DNA of 61,574 bases from an uncultured Eubacteriales bacterium (GCA_902764285.1 CACWVN010000001.1:1-61574); one strand, 5' to 3'. Numbered from the stretch's first letter, positions 1 to 8,286 are shown. Program-made: numbers and translations. Notes: generated by a model not told the origin, from the sequence alone.

Positions 1-4
1 TCCC

Positions 5-26
5 GCGGCCCGGTTTTTCGGGCCGC
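5..26. repeat. GC-rich hairpin near the left edge
   Basis: Inverted repeat with 8-bp arms (5-12 and 19-26) and a 6-base loop. Neither side carries a long T-run, so it is a poor intrinsic terminator. On the minus strand it lies about 20 nt downstream of the expected start of the consensus promoter at 52-80, so it would form near the 5' end of that transcript. Confidence 0.5.
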
Positions 27-51
27 CTGCGTTTGTCTCCGATGATGCTTT

Positions 52-80
52 ATTATAGGATCGTAAAAAGATAATGTCAA
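52..80 (-). promoter_or_regulatory. Perfect-consensus sigma-A promoter reading out of the window to the left
   Basis: On the minus strand, TTGACA (80-75) and TATAAT (57-52) are separated by exactly 17 bp. Both hexamers match the sigma-A consensus completely, and the DNA upstream (81-110) is A/T-rich like an UP element. Transcription would start near position 45 and run off the left edge. The gene it drives is not in the window. Confidence 0.75.
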
Positions 81-498
81 ACTATATATAATTAAAACTA
101 CATAAAATATGCTTATGATTATGCGCCGCCTTGGAGCGCCCCGCAGGGACAGCCTATGCGCGGGCGCCGGGAAAATGCCTGCCGGCGCGCGGGACGGGGC
201 GAAAACCCGGGGCCGCGGAGAGAAAATGAACGGATTCGATTTAACGGATGCGCAAAGCGAATCAGGATCCGTCAAATCGGGAGCTGGGGTAGCGCGATCC
301 GACGGCGGTAAACCGCGGGATCTGATTAAACATTCGATAAAGACAATAAGAAAGTCTTATGCTTTTTCGGACCGGACGTTCCGTTTCCGGGGCATCAGGA
401 GGTAAATTATTGTTGAATTTGCGAAGAATGAACGCCGGGCCGGTTGTATTCTCCGCGGGAATGTGATAGCATCAGAGGATGAAACGCGAGGGCTGCGT
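81..498. other. Gene-poor leader region upstream of the MATE gene
   Basis: About 420 bp with no convincing long gene. An arginine-rich reading frame at 109-405 has no plausible ribosome site or family signature. The stretch holds an A/T-rich segment (61-110), a weak hairpin followed by T residues near 343-367, and a short ORF with a strong Shine-Dalgarno (410-466, listed separately). Confidence 0.5.
410..466 (+). CDS. Putative 18-residue leader peptide upstream of the MATE pump
   Basis: The sequence AGGAGGT at 397-403 is the best Shine-Dalgarno in this region, but it sits about 95 nt before the likely MATE start. It instead serves a TTG codon at 410 (or 413) that opens an 18-codon frame ending in TGA at 464-466. 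That stop overlaps an alternative GTG start of the MATE frame at 463 (GTGA), a layout compatible with translational coupling or attenuation. The predicted peptide is MLNLRRMNAGPVVFSAGM. It could also be chance. Confidence 0.35.
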   Translation: MLNLRRMNAGPVVFSAGM

Positions 499-1902
499 AT
501 GAACGCGATGAGCCGCTTGAAGAGCTTCTTCGGCGTACAGGATATGACCGCCGGGCGGCCGATGGAAAAGCTGATCCAGTTTTCGCTGCCGCTGTTGATC
601 GGCAATCTGGCCCAGCAGCTGTACAACACGGTGGATTCCATCGTGGTGGGCAAGTACATCGGCGATACGGCGCTGGCCGCCGTGGGCACCGCCGGGCCGA
701 TATTGAACCTGCTGCTGGTGCTGTTCATGGGCATCGCCACCGGCGCCAGCATCATGGCTTCGCAGTATTTCGGGGCGAAGGACCGCCCGGGGCTCAGCCG
801 CGTGGTGGGCTGTTCCATCGTGCTCACGGTGGCCAGCGGCCTGCTGATGACGGCGGTGGGCTGGTTCGCCTCGCCGTTTTTGATCGGCCTGATCTCCCCG
901 CCGGCCGACGTGGCCGCGGGCGCGGTCACGTATTTGCGGATCATCTTCATCGGCATACTGGGCGGCGCGCTGTATAACATCCTGTCCGGCGTGCTGCGCG
1001 GCATCGGCGACAGCTTCTATCCGCTGCTGTTCCTGGTGCTGGCGTGCGTGCTGAACATCATACTGGACATCCTGTTCGTGGCCAGATTCAACCTGGGCGT
1101 GGCGGGCGTGGCCTGGGCCACGATCATCGCCCAGGGCATCTCCGGCGTGCTGTGCCTGATCCGGCTGGTGGGCATGAAGCACCTGATCGACGTCAACCGC
1201 CAGACGCTGGTGCCCGACAAGCCCATCACCCGGCGGCTGTGCATGATGGGCCTGCCCGCGGGCGTGACGCAGGCGCTGTTTTCCATGTCGGCCATCGTGG
1301 TGCAGGGGCTGACCAATTCCATGGGCACGGCGGTGATCGCCGCCAGCGTGGCCGTGATGCGCGTGGACGGCTTTGCCATGATGCCGAATTTCACCTTCGG
1401 CACGGCGTCCACCACCTATGTGGGCCAGAACATCGGCGCGCGGCGGATCGACCGCGTGCGCGCCGGCATCAAGGACCTGCTGAAGCTGGCGCTGGGCACG
1501 GCGGCGGTGCTGGTGGCCTGCATACTGCTGTTCGGCCACGGGCTGATCGGCATGTTCACCGATACCGAGGACGTCATCTCCATCGGCATCCGCGCGCTGC
1601 GCTGGCTGGCGCTGGGCTATGTGGCCTTCGCCGTCAGCCAGGTGCTGCAGGGCGCCATGCGCGGCGCGGGCGAGACGATGGTGCCCATGTGGATCTCCAT
1701 CGTTTCCACCATCATGATCCGGCTGCCGCTGGCCTACCTGCTGGCGGCGCTGACGCGGAGCGAGGCATGGCCCAAGGGCAATCCGGACGCGCTGTTCGCT
1801 TCGCTGCTGATCTCCTGGCTGCTGGGCATGGCGATGACGGTGTACACCTACCGCCGCGGCGCGTGGAAGCGCCGCCTGCCCGAAGATATGAAGGCGGGCT
1901 GA
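499..1902 (+). CDS. MATE family efflux transporter
   Basis: A 467-residue polytopic inner-membrane protein with about 12 hydrophobic segments and the two-fold repeat of MATE (MatE) transporters. These pumps export cationic drugs, dyes or metabolites using a Na+ or H+ gradient. Family-typical segments near the N-terminus include PLLIGNLAQQLYNTVDS and the following VGxxxGDxALAAVG stretch. The ATG at 499 is chosen because GAGGG at 488-492 lies 6 nt upstream; a GTG at 463 would add 12 residues and could be reached by coupling from the short leader ORF. It stands alone on the plus strand, convergent with the metallohydrolase operon. Substrate not deducible. Confidence 0.9.
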   Translation: MNAMSRLKSFFGVQDMTAGRPMEKLIQFSLPLLIGNLAQQLYNTVDSIVVGKYIGDTALAAVGTAGPILNLLLVLFMGIATGASIMASQYFGAKDRPGLSRVVGCSIVLTVASGLLMTAVGWFASPFLIGLISPPADVAAGAVTYLRIIFIGILGGALYNILSGVLRGIGDSFYPLLFLVLACVLNIILDILFVARFNLGVAGVAWATIIAQGISGVLCLIRLVGMKHLIDVNRQTLVPDKPITRRLCMMGLPAGVTQALFSMSAIVVQGLTNSMGTAVIAASVAVMRVDGFAMMPNFTFGTASTTYVGQNIGARRIDRVRAGIKDLLKLALGTAAVLVACILLFGHGLIGMFTDTEDVISIGIRALRWLALGYVAFAVSQVLQGAMRGAGETMVPMWISIVSTIMIRLPLAYLLAALTRSEAWPKGNPDALFASLLISWLLGMAMTVYTYRRGAWKRRLPEDMKAG

Positions 1903-1918
1903 TCCCCGGCGCGCAAAA

Positions 1919-1950
1919 AAACGGAACCGTTTGAAGCGGTTCCGTTTTTT
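1919..1950. terminator. Bidirectional intrinsic terminator
   Basis: Stem ACGGAACCG / CGGTTCCGT (1921-1929 with 1937-1945) is flanked by an A-run on the left and a T-run on the right. It can therefore terminate both the MATE gene (plus) and the metallohydrolase operon (minus), which converge here. Confidence 0.9.
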
Positions 1951-1961
1951 TGTTCGTTCCA

Positions 1962-2585
1962 TTAGATCTCCATCACGGCGCAGCCCTTCGGGGCGTCCGC
2001 CGTCACTTCGATTGCGTTGGGCAGCAGCTGCGCGCCGGTCAGGCGGATGAACTCGGCGCTGTCGGAAATCGGAAAGCCGCAATACCGGTTTTTGAAGTGC
2101 ATGGCGATGGCGCAGCGGGGCTTGAACGCCTCGATGATCTGCACCGCCTGGGGCGTCTCGATGGTGAAGAAGCCGCCGATGGGGATCAGCATCACGTCCA
2201 GGCCGGTCAGCGCCGCCTTCTGTTCGTCCGTCTCCGGCAGGTGGCCCAGGTCGCCCAGGTGCGCGATGCGCAGGCCGTCAGCCTCGATCACGGAAATCAG
2301 GTTGCTGCCGCGCTTGGCGCCGGCCGCGTCGTCGTGCCAGCTGGGCACGGCGGTGATCTTCGCGCCGCACGCCTCGTATTCGCCGGCGGCGTCGATGATC
2401 TGCGGATCGCCCTCCACGGCGGCGTAATAGTTGTGGTCGAAATGACCGTGGCTGGATAGCACGGCGTCCGCGCGCACGCGCAGCGGCGGATAGCCCACGG
2501 TTTCGTCGTAGGGGTCGGTCACGATCACCTTGCCGTTGTCCAGTGTCAGTTCAAAACAGGAATGTCCCAGCCATCTCAGCTTCAT
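1962..2585 (-). CDS. Metal-dependent hydrolase, metallo-beta-lactamase fold (UPF0173-like)
   Basis: A 207-residue cytosolic protein beginning MKLRWLGHSCFEL, typical of the YtkL/UPF0173-like branch of the metallo-beta-lactamase superfamily. The dinuclear metal motif appears as SHGHFDHN, with further ligands in HLGDLGH and AMHFKN. No substrate is established for this branch. The start ATG at 2585 has GGAGGAGA just upstream; longer upstream extensions lack family similarity. It is the last gene of the acpS-nnr operon and overlaps the preceding gene by 35 bp, implying translational coupling. Confidence 0.85.
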   Translation of the reverse strand: MKLRWLGHSCFELTLDNGKVIVTDPYDETVGYPPLRVRADAVLSSHGHFDHNYYAAVEGDPQIIDAAGEYEACGAKITAVPSWHDDAAGAKRGSNLISVIEADGLRIAHLGDLGHLPETDEQKAALTGLDVMLIPIGGFFTIETPQAVQIIEAFKPRCAIAMHFKNRYCGFPISDSAEFIRLTGAQLLPNAIEVTADAPKGCAVMEI

Positions 2586-3072
2586 GCCGTCTCTCCTCCT
2601 CAATCCAATATCGAACCAGCGCGCAGGCGTACAGCCCGCTGCCGGCATTCGGTTCGTTCGGCGCCCGGCGCAGCGCTTCGGCCGCATATTGCCGCAGGCG
2701 GCGCTCAAAGCCGCCGTCATCCCTTTCTCCGTCCAGGATCCGCGCGCCCCGGGCGAACAGCGCCAGCGTATCCGCGTCCGGCGCCCGTCCGGCGAAACGG
2801 ACCAGCGACGCGCTGAACCTGTCCGGCGGCTCGGGGAATCGCGCTTCCAGCTCCGCCAGCCACCGCGGTCCCGGCGTCAGATGCAGCAATCCCGCTTCTT
2901 CCCGGCATTCAAACCCGGCCGCCGCGCCGCGTACAGCCCAGTCGACGCCCGGTTCGCGCCGGGGCGCGTCGGTGACGTACAGCGCGCCGTCCCGGTCCCG
3001 GCGCAGGAACGCGCCGCCGGGCAGGAATCCGGACGCGGCCTCGCGCAGCCGCCCGGCCAGCGGGTTATTCAT
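2551..3072 (-). CDS. Uncharacterised 173-residue protein in the acpS-nnr operon
   Basis: Not recognised. The frame overlaps the nnr stop by 8 bp and the metallohydrolase start by 35 bp, so it is embedded in the operon and probably real. The product is rich in Arg, Glu and Ala, has no signal peptide or membrane segment, and ends with a helical, charged stretch (YWIEEERRHEAEMAG). It may be a soluble lineage-specific protein or a highly diverged small enzyme. There is no sign of a catalytic motif. Confidence 0.6.
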   Translation of the reverse strand: MNNPLAGRLREAASGFLPGGAFLRRDRDGALYVTDAPRREPGVDWAVRGAAAGFECREEAGLLHLTPGPRWLAELEARFPEPPDRFSASLVRFAGRAPDADTLALFARGARILDGERDDGGFERRLRQYAAEALRRAPNEPNAGSGLYACALVRYWIEEERRHEAEMAGTFLF

Positions 3073-4579
3073 AGTAACGGAAGGCCTCGGGCAGCGCCTC
3101 GACGATGTCCATGGCGCACATGCCGCGGACGCCCCGCTTCGCCTGCGCCAGCTCGCCGGCCTTGCCGTGGATCTCGCTGGCCACGGCGGACAGTTCGCCC
3201 AGCGCCGCGCCGCTCACTTCAAGCCCCGCCGCGGCGCGCTCGGCCATCAGCCCGCCCAGCAGCCCGGTCAGGCAGTCGCCGCTGCCGCCCTTGGCCATGC
3301 CGGCCGCGCCGCTGGTGCTCAGCACCGCGCGGCCTTCCAGCGGGATGACGGTGGCCGCGCCCTTCAAAAGCGCCTGGCAGCCCAGCGCCTTCAGCGCCTG
3401 CGCGTCGGCGACGGGATCGCTCACGTTCCGCTTCAACAGCCGCGCCGCCTCGCCGGGATGGGGCGTGATCACGTGGTTGGGCCGCAACATGGCCCGCAGC
3501 GCACCGTCGGCGGCGATCAGGTTCAGCGCGTCGGCGTCGAACAGCGCCGGCAGCCCGCAGCCCAGCAGCACCCGCAGCGCCTCCGGCGCGGCCCGGCGGG
3601 ACAGCCCGCAGCCGCAGGCCACGGCGTCCTTGCCCTTCAGCGCCGCCTGCAGAAGCCGCGCGGCCTCCGGGGCGATGGCGCCGTTGCGCTCCGGCAGCGG
3701 CAGGCACATCGCGCAGGGCGCCAGCGTCTGGATGATCGGTGCGATGCTCTGCGGGCAGGCGACGGTCACCAGTCCCGCGCCCGAGCGCAGCGCCGAAAGC
3801 GCGCACATCGCCGCGCCGCCGGCCATGCCCATGCATCCGGCGACGATCAGCAGATGGCCGTTCCCGCCCTTGTGGGCGTTGCGGGGCCGCGCTGGCAGCG
3901 CCCGGCGAACATCCTCGCGGCCCATCAGCCCGGCCAGGTCGCCCGGCCAGTACGCCCGCGGGATGCCGATGTCCAGCGCCTCCACCCGGCCGCAGGCATC
4001 CAGCCCGTCGGCCAGGAAACAGCCCGTCTTGGCGAACTGGAAGCTGTAGGTGACGTCCGCATGGACGCAGGGATCCCAGGCCGCGCCGGTGCCGCCGTCC
4101 AGCCCGGAGGGGATGTCCACGGCGACCACCAGGCTGCCCCGGGCCCGGTCGGCGTTCATGCGTCCGATCAGCGCCGCGGCGCCGCCTTCCGGCGCGCGGG
4201 ACAGTCCCGTGCCGTACAGCGCATCCACCCAGATGTCCGGCGCCTCCCGGACCTTGTCGATCGTCATCTCCTGAATGCCCGCCTCCCGGGCGCTTTTGTA
4301 GTTCTCGACGGCGTCGGGGGAACGGGGCGCCTCGGCGGGGAACACCGCGCAGCGCATGCCCGCCGCCTGCAGCCGCCGCGCGCAGGCATAGCCGTCGCCG
4401 CCGTTGCCGCCCGGCCCGCAGGCGAACCAGATGCGGCTGTTCCGGTCGCAGCGGCGCAGGATGGCCTGGGCCAGCGCCCGCGCCGCGCGCTCCATCAGCT
4501 GGATGGAGGGCGTGCCGGTCTTGTCGAAGTAGCGCTGTTCCATATCGCGCATGGCGGCGGGAGAGATGAGGGGCTTCAT
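3065..4579 (-). CDS. nnr: Bifunctional NAD(P)H-hydrate epimerase / ADP-dependent NAD(P)H-hydrate dehydratase
   Basis: A 504-residue fusion that repairs damaged nicotinamide cofactors. The N-terminal half (about 1-210) is the YjeF_N epimerase interconverting R- and S-NAD(P)HX, with GPGGNGGDGYACARR and a VDALYGTG segment. The C-terminal half (about 225-500) is the ribokinase-like dehydratase, with NAHKGGNGHLLIVAG near its start and the ATP-site motif GSGDCLTGLLGG near its end. The ATG at 4579 follows AAAGGAGG by 8 nt. It is downstream of acpS, a common bacterial pairing. Confidence 0.95.
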   Translation of the reverse strand: MKPLISPAAMRDMEQRYFDKTGTPSIQLMERAARALAQAILRRCDRNSRIWFACGPGGNGGDGYACARRLQAAGMRCAVFPAEAPRSPDAVENYKSAREAGIQEMTIDKVREAPDIWVDALYGTGLSRAPEGGAAALIGRMNADRARGSLVVAVDIPSGLDGGTGAAWDPCVHADVTYSFQFAKTGCFLADGLDACGRVEALDIGIPRAYWPGDLAGLMGREDVRRALPARPRNAHKGGNGHLLIVAGCMGMAGGAAMCALSALRSGAGLVTVACPQSIAPIIQTLAPCAMCLPLPERNGAIAPEAARLLQAALKGKDAVACGCGLSRRAAPEALRVLLGCGLPALFDADALNLIAADGALRAMLRPNHVITPHPGEAARLLKRNVSDPVADAQALKALGCQALLKGAATVIPLEGRAVLSTSGAAGMAKGGSGDCLTGLLGGLMAERAAAGLEVSGAALGELSAVASEIHGKAGELAQAKRGVRGMCAMDIVEALPEAFRYYE

Positions 4580-4629
4580 GAGGGATGGCCTCCTTTGGTC
4601 GTAGGGTTGCGATGTGCGCCGCGGGCCCG

Positions 4630-5022
4630 TTATTCCCCGGCGGCTTCCAGGATTGCCGTGGCCGCGGCCATGCCGGCTTCGTGGGTGATGGATACCCACA
4701 TCCGCCACGGTTTGCCGCCGGCCAGGGCGCCGGCCCGGGCCAGTGCGCCGCCGTGCAGCGCGCAGCGCGGCATGCCCGATTCGTCGGGGGATATTTCGAT
4801 ATCCGCCGGGCCGAACCCGGCGATGCCGGTGCCCAGCGCCTTGGCGGCGGCTTCCTTGGCGGCGAACAGTCCCGCGGCGATCTCCGCGCGGCGATTGTCG
4901 GACGCGGCCGACAGGCGCGCCTGTTCCGACGGCGCGTACACCCGCTCCACGAAGCGGGGTTTTTCGATGGCGCGAGCCATGCGGGCGATCTCGCACAGGT
5001 CGATGCCGATGCCCAGGATCAT
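4630..5022 (-). CDS. acpS: Holo-[acyl-carrier-protein] synthase
   Basis: A 130-residue phosphopantetheinyl transferase that moves 4'-phosphopantetheine from CoA onto apo-ACP, required for fatty acid synthesis. The family signatures are GIGIDLCEI (metal-binding Asp8) and FAAKEAAAKALGTG (catalytic Glu/Lys region). The start at 5022 is set by AAAGGAGG 8 nt upstream and by the family-typical N-terminus; a longer frame upstream would begin before the predicted promoter. First gene of the minus-strand acpS-nnr-unknown-metallohydrolase operon. Confidence 0.95.
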   Translation of the reverse strand: MILGIGIDLCEIARMARAIEKPRFVERVYAPSEQARLSAASDNRRAEIAAGLFAAKEAAAKALGTGIAGFGPADIEISPDESGMPRCALHGGALARAGALAGGKPWRMWVSITHEAGMAAATAILEAAGE

Positions 5023-5076
5023 GCGGGCGGCCTCCTTTGCCGGAAAATCGCGCGAAAATGCGGCGCTCTGATTAAC

Positions 5077-5085
5077 ATTATAGCA
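5077..5085 (-). promoter_or_regulatory. Extended -10 promoter for acpS operon
   Basis: TGC-TATAAT on the minus strand (5085-5077) is a consensus extended -10, about 50 nt before the acpS start codon. The -35 region is poor, as expected where an extended -10 is used. Confidence 0.6.
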
Positions 5086-5112
5086 CATCCCGGCGGATTT
5101 GGACAGTTTTCC

Positions 5113-5141
5113 TTGTAAATCCTCCGGCAAATATGTATACT
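5113..5141 (+). promoter_or_regulatory. Promoter for the MoxR-DUF58-nrdG operon
   Basis: TTGTAA (5113-5118), a 17-bp spacer and TATACT (5136-5141) lie about 100 nt upstream of the MoxR start, divergent from the acpS promoter. Confidence 0.6.
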
Positions 5142-5237
5142 AACCTTGGAAGGCTATGCCCGGGTTCCGCCGATGGAACCAAAGAACGGGGCCGGACCGT
5201 CTAACGGATGGATTATTCAACCAAGGAGATACGAATT

Positions 5238-6188
5238 ATGCAGGTGACACAGCGTTTCGCCCAGCTGTTGACGAAGAACGTGGGCAAGGTGATCGTGGGC
5301 AAGGAGGACGCCATCGAGCTGATGATGGTGGCCATACTCAGCCGGGGTCACGTGCTGATCGAGGACGTGCCCGGCGTGGGCAAAACCACGCTGGCCAGCG
5401 CGCTGGCGCGGTCGCTGGACTGCTCGTTCAAGCGCATTCAGTTCACGCCCGATATCACGCCCAGCGACATCACCGGCTTTTCCATCGCCAACTTCAAGAC
5501 CGGCGAGCTGGAATACCGCCCGGGCATGATCATGAGCCAGATCGTGCTGGCGGACGAGATCAACCGCACCTCGCCCAAGACGCAGTCGTCGCTGCTGGAG
5601 GTGATGGAGGAGGGGCAGGTCTCCGTGGACGGCGTGACCTATCCCATGCCCCAGCCGTTCATCGTGCTGGCTACCCAGAACCCGGTGGACTTCGTGGGCA
5701 CCTATCCGCTGCCGGAGGCGCAGCTGGACCGCTTCTTCATGCGCGTGTCCATCGGCTATCCCAGCGCGGAGGAGGAGGCCGACATCCTGGAGCGCTACAC
5801 CACCGGCCAGCGCCCGATGGAGGAGCTGCGGCCGATCTGTACCAGCGGCGATATCCTGCGCCTGCAGCAGGAGGTGGAGAAGGTCTACGCCGCGAAGGAG
5901 ATCCGCGTGTACGTCAGCGCCATCGCCGCCGCCACCCGCAAGAGCGGCGCGCTGCAGCTGGGCGTGTCCACCCGCGGCGCCATTTCGCTGCTGCGGGCCG
6001 CGCAGGCCTGCGCGCTGCTGGACGGCCGCGATTTCGTGAAGCCCGAGGACGTGCAGCGCATGGCCGAGCCGGTGCTGGCCCACCGCCTGGTGCTGTCGCC
6101 GGAAACCCGCATGCGCAGCATGACGGCCCAGCGAATCCTGAACAACGTGATGGGCAGCGTGCAGGTGCCCGTCAGGGTGAAGAGTTGA
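5238..6188 (+). CDS. MoxR family AAA+ ATPase
   Basis: A 316-residue MoxR-type ATPase, a chaperone-like AAA+ protein that usually acts with a DUF58/von Willebrand-type partner in assembling membrane or metalloprotein complexes. Visible motifs: Walker A GVGKTTLA after EDVPG, Walker B ADEINR, sensor-1 ATQNP, and the C-terminal lid with STRGAISLLRAAQA. The ATG at 5238 follows AAGGAGAT by 7 nt; an in-frame ATG at 5208 lacks a ribosome site. The DUF58 gene follows about 100 bp downstream, the expected partner. Confidence 0.92.
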   Translation: MQVTQRFAQLLTKNVGKVIVGKEDAIELMMVAILSRGHVLIEDVPGVGKTTLASALARSLDCSFKRIQFTPDITPSDITGFSIANFKTGELEYRPGMIMSQIVLADEINRTSPKTQSSLLEVMEEGQVSVDGVTYPMPQPFIVLATQNPVDFVGTYPLPEAQLDRFFMRVSIGYPSAEEEADILERYTTGQRPMEELRPICTSGDILRLQQEVEKVYAAKEIRVYVSAIAAATRKSGALQLGVSTRGAISLLRAAQACALLDGRDFVKPEDVQRMAEPVLAHRLVLSPETRMRSMTAQRILNNVMGSVQVPVRVKS

Positions 6189-6194
6189 GAGAAA

Positions 6195-6259
6195 AGAGTT
6201 TAGAGTTAAGAGCGAATGGCCAAATGGCAGACCAATCTGAACTCTGAACTCTAAACTCT
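6195..6259. repeat. Inverted repeat, purine-rich family (copy 1)
   Basis: Perfect 13-bp arms (6195-6207 and 6247-6259) of the form AGAGTTTAGAGTT / AACTCTAAACTCT enclose a 39-bp loop, located between MoxR and DUF58. The arm composition (GAGTT/GAGTG blocks) is shared with the elements at 21745, 25873 and 26045. Confidence 0.7.
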
Positions 6260-6284
6260 GAACACTTCAAATATGATTTGACTT

Positions 6285-7508
6285 ATGGATATGTCTTCTT
6301 CTTTGGGCGCGCGCCGCGCGGGCTGCGCGCTGGTGATGGCGGCGATGCTGGCCGCCGGGCTGTCCACGGGCGTGCGCATCTATTATATCGTCTTCTTCGG
6401 GCTGCTGGCGATGCTGGCGCTGGGGCTGGCGGCGGCGCTGTGGACGCTGTGGACGCTGGATTTCGGCATCCAGGGCGTGCGCGCCCAGGTGACGCGCGGC
6501 GACGCCATGATGACCGTGTTCACCGTGCGCCACGCGTGCCTGCTGCCCGTATCGGCCATCCAGATCCGCATGAACGTTCCCTCGGCCTACGCGCCGGAAA
6601 TGCAGGTGAACGTCTTCACGCCGCCCTTCGCCGCGCGCACGTTCCGCCAGGTCATCCAGTGCCCCCACCGGGGCGTGTACGAAGCCGGCGTGACGCGCAT
6701 CAGCGTGACGGATATCTTCGGGCTGGTCAGGCTTTCCCGCCGGCCGAACGTGAAGTTGGTGAAGCTGGAGGTGCTGCCCCGGGTGACGGACGTGGCGCCG
6801 CTGCGGCTGAAGAGCGTGGACCAGGGGCCGGAATTTCGCAGCCGGGCGGCGGAGGACAACGCCTCGCCTTCGGACGTGCGGACCTGGCAGGACGGCGACG
6901 AATTGAAGAAAGTGCACTGGAAGCTCTCGCTGCGCAAGCGCGAGATGCTGGTGCGCACCTATGAAGAGAGCGCCCGCCCGGATACGCTGGTCATCCCCGA
7001 CCTGGCGGAGATCACCGCTCTGAGGGACCAGCAGCTGACCATCGAGGACTGCATCTGCGAAGCCAGCCTGGCCGCCGCCAACGCGCAGCTGCAGGCGGGC
7101 TATCCCGTGCGCATGCCGCTGGTGGGCGCGAAGCCGCGGGAGCTGGCGGGCCAGTTCGGCCCGGATATCAGCGCCTTCGTGGACGCGCTGCTGCGCGTGA
7201 AGTTCGACAGCCCCTACGGCTATGAACAGGTGCTGTCGCTGATGCTGGCGCGCTTCCAGCGCACCGGCGGCGCGGTACTGGTGACGGCGCGGCTGACCAC
7301 GCGGATCGCCGACATGGCCATGCGCATGCAGCAGTCCGGCGTCGCCACGAAGCTGATCTGGGTTTCCGACGACGGCCGCGACGAATCGATGGAGCTGATC
7401 GAGCGCATGAAGATGGGCGGCGTGCAGGCCGAGCGGCTGGACCCCTGGCGCGCGGGCGAGGAGGGATCCGCACAGTCCGCCTTTGACGACGAATACGACG
7501 CCGGCTGA
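6285..7508 (+). CDS. DUF58 domain-containing membrane protein
   Basis: A 407-residue protein with two N-terminal membrane segments (about 10-55) followed by an immunoglobulin-like segment and a DUF58 core. The family signature is seen as DVRTWQDGDELKKVHWK followed by LVRTYEE. DUF58 proteins are the usual partners of MoxR ATPases; the molecular role is unclear. No good Shine-Dalgarno precedes the ATG at 6285 (a second ATG is at 6291), so expression may depend on coupling or on the hairpin upstream. The transglutaminase gene often found third in such loci is absent. Confidence 0.85.
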   Translation: MDMSSSLGARRAGCALVMAAMLAAGLSTGVRIYYIVFFGLLAMLALGLAAALWTLWTLDFGIQGVRAQVTRGDAMMTVFTVRHACLLPVSAIQIRMNVPSAYAPEMQVNVFTPPFAARTFRQVIQCPHRGVYEAGVTRISVTDIFGLVRLSRRPNVKLVKLEVLPRVTDVAPLRLKSVDQGPEFRSRAAEDNASPSDVRTWQDGDELKKVHWKLSLRKREMLVRTYEESARPDTLVIPDLAEITALRDQQLTIEDCICEASLAAANAQLQAGYPVRMPLVGAKPRELAGQFGPDISAFVDALLRVKFDSPYGYEQVLSLMLARFQRTGGAVLVTARLTTRIADMAMRMQQSGVATKLIWVSDDGRDESMELIERMKMGGVQAERLDPWRAGEEGSAQSAFDDEYDAG

Positions 7509-7529
7509 CGCCGCGAAGGGAGCATGATC

Positions 7530-8222
7530 ATGAAGATTCACGGCCTGCAGAAGATGACACTGCTGGATTTCCCCGGCCGGGTGGCCTGCACCGTGTTCCT
7601 GGGCGGCTGCGATTTCCGCTGCCCCTTCTGCCATAATTACGAACTGGTGGACGGCAGCGCGCCGGCGATCATGGAGGACGGTGCGCTCTTCGCGTTTCTG
7701 GAAAAGCGGCGCGGGCTGCTGGACGGCGTGGCCATCACCGGCGGCGAGCCCTGCCTGCGGCCGGACCTGCCCGAATTCATGCGGCGCATCCGCGCGCTGG
7801 GCTACGCCGTGAAGCTGGACACCAACGGCACGCATCCGGCGCTGCTGAAGGCCATACTGGACGAGGGACTGGCCGACTACGTGGCCATGGACATCAAGAA
7901 CAGCCCGGAGAAGTACGCCCGGACCGCCGGCCTGGAAACCTTCGACCTGGCGCCGGTGCGCGAGAGCGTCGGGCTGCTGATGGACGGCGCCGTCGATTAC
8001 GAGTTCCGGACCACCGTCGTGGACGAGCTGCACGAGGCCGCCGATTTCGAGGCCATCGGCCAATGGATCGCCGGCGCGAAGCGGTATTTCCTGCAGGCGT
8101 TTACCGACCGGGATTCCGTGCCCTTCGGCAACCTGCACGCGCCGTCGGCGGAGAAGCTGGGGGAATACGCGGCGATCGCGCGCCGGTACGTGCCGGACGC
8201 CTGCCTGCGCGGCGTGGACTGA
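7530..8222 (+). CDS. nrdG: Anaerobic ribonucleoside-triphosphate reductase activating protein (NrdG-like radical SAM)
   Basis: A 230-residue radical-SAM enzyme that generates the glycyl radical on NrdD. The [4Fe-4S] motif CxxxCxxC is seen in GGCDFRCPFCHN, followed by ITGGEPCLRPDL, the SAM-binding GGE. Length and layout fit the NrdG2-type subfamily. The start at 7530 is preferred because GGGAG (7518-7522) is 7 nt away; the ATG at 7524 would be only 1 nt from it. It sits 21 nt after DUF58, so it is probably co-transcribed with that operon, while nrdD follows beyond a 347-bp regulatory region. Confidence 0.9.
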   Translation: MKIHGLQKMTLLDFPGRVACTVFLGGCDFRCPFCHNYELVDGSAPAIMEDGALFAFLEKRRGLLDGVAITGGEPCLRPDLPEFMRRIRALGYAVKLDTNGTHPALLKAILDEGLADYVAMDIKNSPEKYARTAGLETFDLAPVRESVGLLMDGAVDYEFRTTVVDELHEAADFEAIGQWIAGAKRYFLQAFTDRDSVPFGNLHAPSAEKLGEYAAIARRYVPDACLRGVD

Positions 8223-8245
8223 CCCGCCGGCCGGATGTCCGCCGA

Positions 8246-8284
8246 CCACAATATATAGTGTCCACCGACCACAACATATTGTGC
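8246..8284 (+). promoter_or_regulatory. NrdR box pair 1 (two 16-bp boxes)
   Basis: Box 1 at 8246-8261 matches the NrdR consensus ACACWATATATWGTGT at 15 of 16 positions. Box 2 at 8269-8284 matches at about 13 of 16. The starts are 23 bp apart, roughly two helical turns. NrdR is the ATP/dATP-sensing repressor of ribonucleotide reductase genes. Confidence 0.75.
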
Positions 8285-8286
8285 CA

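Noticed and set aside
109-405. 98-residue arginine-rich frame upstream of the MATE gene
   Set aside because: No ribosome binding site, no recognisable domain, composition typical of non-coding GC-rich DNA.
2543-5071. Long plus-strand frame across the acpS-nnr operon
   Set aside because: Covers several well-supported minus-strand genes, and its translation is low-complexity Arg/Ala/Gln.
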